DNA from: DATHRK01 sp035465395
GTDB taxonomy: Bacteria > Gemmatimonadota > Gemmatimonadetes > Longimicrobiales > RSA9
Direction of reading: 5' to 3'
Assembly: GCA_035465395.1 (NCBI GenBank)
Contig: DATHRK010000038.1
Coordinates: forward strand, 1 to 64,000
Length of the DNA stretch: 64,000 nt
The number at the start of each line of letters is the position of its first letter. The first letter of the stretch is position 1. The notes below the pieces were generated by a model. The model was not told where the DNA came from and searched no databases. It saw only the letters and a list, made by a program, of their open reading frames with translations. Of the stretch, positions 61,023 to 64,000 are shown piece after piece. The position numbers and the translations under genes were made by a program.

Positions 61023-62021
61023 ATGACGCGACCCGTGACGCTCTTCACCGGCCAGTGGGCCGACCTTCCTCTCGCGACGCTCGCGGAGAAGGCCGCGGCG
61101 TGGGGCTACGACGGCCTGGAGCTGGCCTGCTGGGGCGACCACTTCGACGTCCGGCGCGCGGTGGAAGAAGACGCTTACTGCCGCGATCGCCGCGACCTCC
61201 TGGAGCGGCACGGGCTCGGGGTGTGGGCGATCAGCAACCATCTCGTAGGCCAGGCGGTTTGCGACCCGATCGACGAACGCCACCGCGCGATCCTGCCCGA
61301 TCGCGTGTGGGGCGACGGCGAGCCGGAGGGCGTCCGCCGCCGGGCCGCCCAGGACATGGCGGCCAGCGCGGGCGCCGCGGCCGAGCTCGGGGTGGAGGTT
61401 GTGAACGGCTTCACGGGCAGCCCCATCTGGCACCTCCTGTACGGCTTCCCGCCGCTCGCCCAGGGGGCCATCGAGGCGGGGTTCGCCGAGTTCGCCGAGC
61501 GCTGGCATCCCATCCTGGACGCCTTCGACGAGGCGGGCGTGTGTTTCGCGCTGGAGGTGCATCCCACGGAAATCGCCTTCGACATCCCGACCGCGGAGCG
61601 CGCCGTGAACGCCCTCGGCGGGCGGGATGCGTTCGGCTTCAACTACGACCCGAGCCACCTCGCGTACCAGGGGGTCGATTGCGTCGCCTTCATCGACCGC
61701 TTCGCCGACCGCATCCACCACGTCCACATGAAGGACGTGTGGTGGTCGGAGGTGCCGGCGCGCTCGGGTGTCTTCGGGGGCCACCTACCGTTTGGCCACC
61801 CCGACCGGCAGTGGGACTTCCGATCGCTCGGCCGGGGGAGGGTCCCGTTCGAGGGCGTCATCCGGGCGCTCACGCGCGCCGGCTACGCGGGCCCGCTCTC
61901 GGTCGAGTGGGAGGACCCGGGCATGGACCGGGAGCACGGCGCCCGGGAGGCGTGCGCCTTCCTCCGCGAGCTCGACTTTCCGCCAGCCGAAGGGGCCTTC
62001 GACGCCGCGTTTTCGCGCTGA
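61023..62021 (+). CDS. Cytosolic sugar phosphate isomerase/epimerase-like TIM-barrel protein
   Basis: The 332-residue AP-endonuclease-2-type barrel has metal-ligand strands in FALEVHPTEIAFD, FGFNYDPSHLAYQ, HHVHMKDVWW and LSVEWEDPGMD. No signal peptide is present, unlike the related exported barrel protein earlier in the cluster. Such enzymes isomerise or epimerise keto sugars. The ATG at 61023 overlaps GATGACG without a strong ribosome binding site. It is the last gene of the glycoside cluster. Confidence 0.9.
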   Translation: MTRPVTLFTGQWADLPLATLAEKAAAWGYDGLELACWGDHFDVRRAVEEDAYCRDRRDLLERHGLGVWAISNHLVGQAVCDPIDERHRAILPDRVWGDGEPEGVRRRAAQDMAASAGAAAELGVEVVNGFTGSPIWHLLYGFPPLAQGAIEAGFAEFAERWHPILDAFDEAGVCFALEVHPTEIAFDIPTAERAVNALGGRDAFGFNYDPSHLAYQGVDCVAFIDRFADRIHHVHMKDVWWSEVPARSGVFGGHLPFGHPDRQWDFRSLGRGRVPFEGVIRALTRAGYAGPLSVEWEDPGMDREHGAREACAFLRELDFPPAEGAFDAAFSR

Positions 62022-62103
62022 ACGAGGGGCCGCAGCCTAGCCCCCGGCGGCGGCCGGAGTGGGAGACTCCCCGCTCCGGCCGCCGCGGAGGCCGCCAGGT
62101 GTC

Positions 62104-63042
62104 CTAGCGCGAGACCCGCGTGATGCGCCGGAGGATCTGCATTCTTGCCTGGTCCGACAGAAGCGGCGACTCGGCCAGGCCCTCCGCCTTCTGCACAAAG
62201 CTGCGCGCGGCCGCGTCCTGGCCCTCCAGCTGCGCCACGTAGGCCGCGTCGAGATAGGCGCGCGCGGCGCGCACCAGATCGCCGGATGCTTCGGCGCGCG
62301 CGCCCGCGACCGAGAGCGCTTCGGTTGCCCGCATGGTGAGACCTGCCGCGTGGAACAGGTTCGCCGCAACGATCATGACATCGACCGCTCCGGGGTCATC
62401 CGCGGCGCGCAGATCTCCCGCTTCCATGAACAGGGCGCCCGCCCGCTCCCAGTTTTCCACTTCCTCCTGAGCGCGGAGGGCCTCCTCGTGGAGGGAATCG
62501 GCCCGGGACAGGCGCATCTCGGCTGCGCCTGTGGAGGGAGTTCGCCGGACCCGCCGGAGGATCGCCGAGCGCGCGTCCTCGTCCAGCAGCGGTGACGACG
62601 CCAGCATCGCTGCGTTCAAGGCGAGTCGCTGCGACTCGCTTTCTTCGCCCAGAGCCTCCGCCACGAACGCCGCGTCCACGTAGGCTTCCGCGGCCCGCCG
62701 CACGTGACCCAACGACCGGGCGCGCTCGGCGGCCTCTTCGAGGATGGTCTTCGCCTCCTGGTCCTGTCCGGCGGCGTTGAGGAGGCGTCCCGCCAGGATC
62801 AGGTCGCCGATGGCCGTGGCGTCCGTGCGCGCGCGGTACCGGACCCCGTCCCGGTAGGCGATCGCGGCGTCGTAGAACGAGCGCGAGTCGCTCTGCAGCG
62901 CGATGGCGACGTCCCGCAGCGAGTCCGCGTGCGCGAGTGAGTCCTCGACCGCGCGTTGTGCCGACAACCGTTGCGGGCTCGTAGCGAGAGCCGCGACTGC
63001 AACTGCACCGACCAAGAACGACAGCTTCGTAGCCGTGCTCAT
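62104..63042 (-). CDS. Exported helical-repeat (TPR-like) protein with internal duplication
   Basis: The 312-residue protein has a signal peptide ending near LSAQ. The rest is helical and Ala-rich. Two halves repeat: AAEAYVDAAFVAEALGEE with SSPLLDEDARSAILRRVRR, and AARAYLDAAYVAQLEGQD with ESPLLSDQARMQILRRITR, about 145 residues apart. This TPR-like pattern suggests a protein-binding scaffold in the periplasm. No enzyme motif is seen. The ATG at 63042 has GGGAGG just upstream. Confidence 0.75.
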   Translation of the reverse strand: MSTATKLSFLVGAVAVAALATSPQRLSAQRAVEDSLAHADSLRDVAIALQSDSRSFYDAAIAYRDGVRYRARTDATAIGDLILAGRLLNAAGQDQEAKTILEEAAERARSLGHVRRAAEAYVDAAFVAEALGEESESQRLALNAAMLASSPLLDEDARSAILRRVRRTPSTGAAEMRLSRADSLHEEALRAQEEVENWERAGALFMEAGDLRAADDPGAVDVMIVAANLFHAAGLTMRATEALSVAGARAEASGDLVRAARAYLDAAYVAQLEGQDAAARSFVQKAEGLAESPLLSDQARMQILRRITRVSR

Positions 63043-63307
63043 CTGACCTCCCGGGGTGAAACATTGCTCGGTGGATGCCACATATGGAGGCGTGGACGTG
63101 CGTTGGCGACGCCCACGGCGCTTCTGCCCTTCGGCGGGTCCGACCCCGGCTGGCTGTTAAGACCATTGCGAGACGGCCCGAGGTCCCGGGCTTCCTCACG
63201 ATACCGCCGGGATACCGGTGCGGACAACTACCGTCCGGCGCGGGACCTCCCAACGGCTGGCGCTGGCGATGGAGGCTGCCCGGCTACCTGACCCGAGCGT
63301 CTTTCGA
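63043..63307. other. Intergenic region upstream of the TPR-like gene
   Basis: These 265 bases contain no recognisable gene. The segment must carry the promoter for the minus-strand gene, but no clear -35/-10 pair stands out. Confidence 0.4.
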
Positions 63308-63541
63308 TCAGGAACACTTCTTCCCGCGGCAGGGCTTGTCCGGCTTTCCACCTCCTCCGCCCGACGAGCCTTCCCCGCCGACGGCTTCCAACGCGTCGAC
63401 CAGTCCGTAGCCCGAGCGGGAGTCCCGCTCAGTCTTTCGACCGTCAAGTCCCTTCGGCGGCGGGCAGCCTCAGGGAGGCGGCGTGGAACCCCGACCTGCC
63501 GCTGGCCTGGGCGTTCCACGCCGATCCCTGGCCGGACCGAT
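63308..63541 (-). pseudogene. C-terminal remnant of a subtilase (S8 family) peptidase
   Basis: The minus-strand frame ending with TGA at 63308-63310 reads RDSRSGYGLVDALEAVGG, then a Gly/Ser linker and KPDKPCRGKKCS. SGYGLVDA is the typical end of S8 peptidase domains. Just upstream, a second frame gives ASGRSGFHAASLRLPAAEG before a stop, so the remnant appears frameshifted. The catalytic part is missing, as the Hsp20 terminator begins immediately beyond. Confidence 0.6.
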
Positions 63542-63542
63542 G

Positions 63543-63572
63543 AAAAAAGGCCGGAGCCCTGGGGCTCCGGCC
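63543..63572 (-). terminator. Intrinsic terminator of the Hsp20 gene
   Basis: On the minus strand a perfect 10-bp stem (GGCCGGAGCC arm, 63572-63563 with 63558-63549) is followed by six T (63548-63543). It lies 27 bases after the Hsp20 stop. Confidence 0.93.
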
Positions 63573-63598
63573 TTCGCCGCGCGAAACCAGCAGCGTCC

Positions 63599-64000
63599 TC
63601 AGTTGGTCGAGCTGGCTTCGATGCGCCGCTGCGAGTTCCCGCCACGCACCTCGATCCTGCGTGGCTTCACCTTCTCGCTCTTCGGGATGACGACGTTCAG
63701 CATGCCGTTGTCGAAGCTCGCCTTGATGTCGTCCTGCTCCACGTCCCGTGGCAGCACGAAGCTACGGCTGAAGCGACCGTAGCGGAGCTCGGAGAGGTGC
63801 CACCGGGTGTCCTCGTCGCCCTCGGCGCGTGTCTCCTTCTTCTCGCCGCTGATCGTGAGAACGTTGTGCTCCAGGTTCACCTCGATGTCCTCCGGGCGCA
63901 TTCCGGGGAGCTCCAGGACGACCCGGAGATCCTCGGTCGTCTCGACCACGTCGGCGTTCGGCGTGCGCAACAGGTTCGCGCCGCCGCGCCCGCCCCACGT
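63599..64000 (-). CDS. Hsp20/alpha-crystallin small heat-shock protein (5' end beyond window)
   Basis: The visible 133 C-terminal codons cover the alpha-crystallin domain: DLRVVLELPGMRPEDIEVNL, LTISGEKK, RYGRFSRSFVLP and ASFDNGMLNVVIPKSE with the conserved GxL. A C-terminal RRIEV stands near the expected IxI/V tail. Hsp20 proteins hold unfolding proteins for refolding by DnaK. The N-terminal arm and promoter lie outside the window. A strong terminator follows. Confidence 0.95.
   Translation of the reverse strand, partial: TWGGRGGANLLRTPNADVVETTEDLRVVLELPGMRPEDIEVNLEHNVLTISGEKKETRAEGDEDTRWHLSELRYGRFSRSFVLPRDVEQDDIKASFDNGMLNVVIPKSEKVKPRRIEVRGGNSQRRIEASSTN

Overview
The window is GC-rich bacterial chromosomal DNA. 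It has dense operons with many start/stop overlaps (GTGA, ATGA, TGATG) and frequent GTG and TTG starts. Gene content (a carboxypeptidase-regulatory TonB-dependent receptor, many Sec and Tat lipoproteins, DUF5777, DUF2911, DUF2203 and DUF1080 proteins, several cupredoxins) suggests a free-living aerobic or microaerobic Gram-negative chemoheterotroph. Gemmatimonadota is the most likely phylum, but that is an inference from gene style; no rRNA, tRNA or ribosomal-protein marker lies in the window. No prophage, insertion sequence or CRISPR array was seen.

Layout. 1-10.9 kb: a TonB receptor cut by the window edge, a flavodoxin-fold reductase, an alkyltransferase-like protein, a PNPOx-fold protein, the MsrPQ periplasmic methionine sulfoxide reductase, a PHB-depolymerase-like lipoprotein, a cold-shock protein and an SLC13 anion transporter. 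10.9-21.5 kb: a nine-gene minus-strand operon plus a divergent CoA ligase that together look like a tryptophan -> kynurenine -> anthranilate -> anthraniloyl-CoA -> beta-oxidation route. 21.5-30.7 kb: a histidine kinase, a peroxiredoxin with an in-frame UGA and SECIS-like hairpin (probable selenoprotein), a TlpA/CcdA pair, a secreted serine peptidase, gamma-glutamyltransferase, an M23 peptidase and a sulfotransferase.

30.7-32.2 kb has no protein genes. It holds two diverged tandem copies of what appears to be a structured RNA gene of about 300 nt. Each copy has its own sigma70 promoter and intrinsic terminator, and the two show compensatory base-pair changes in their stems while the loops stay identical. 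The regions upstream of both copies carry DnaA-box-like 9-mers. This is the most interesting part of the window.

32.2-43.8 kb: a reductive pyrimidine (or hydantoin) catabolic set: methylmalonate-semialdehyde dehydrogenase, a PreA-like dihydropyrimidine dehydrogenase without a ferredoxin domain, an AGXT2-type aminotransferase, dihydropyrimidinase, an NCS1 permease, an Lrp/AsnC regulator and beta-ureidopropionase, with three cupredoxin proteins embedded. 44-54 kb: small stress and copper genes (18-Cys copper-storage protein, H1-like repeat protein, truncated PNPOx), a quinone oxidoreductase with a palindromic operator, MltF with two coupled small genes, lipoproteins, a HAD phosphatase and a stand-alone 5'-3' exonuclease. 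54-62 kb: a co-directional cluster for oxidation and cleavage of glycosides through 3-keto intermediates. 62-64 kb: a repeat-containing secreted protein, a subtilase remnant, and an Hsp20 gene that runs off the window with a clear terminator.
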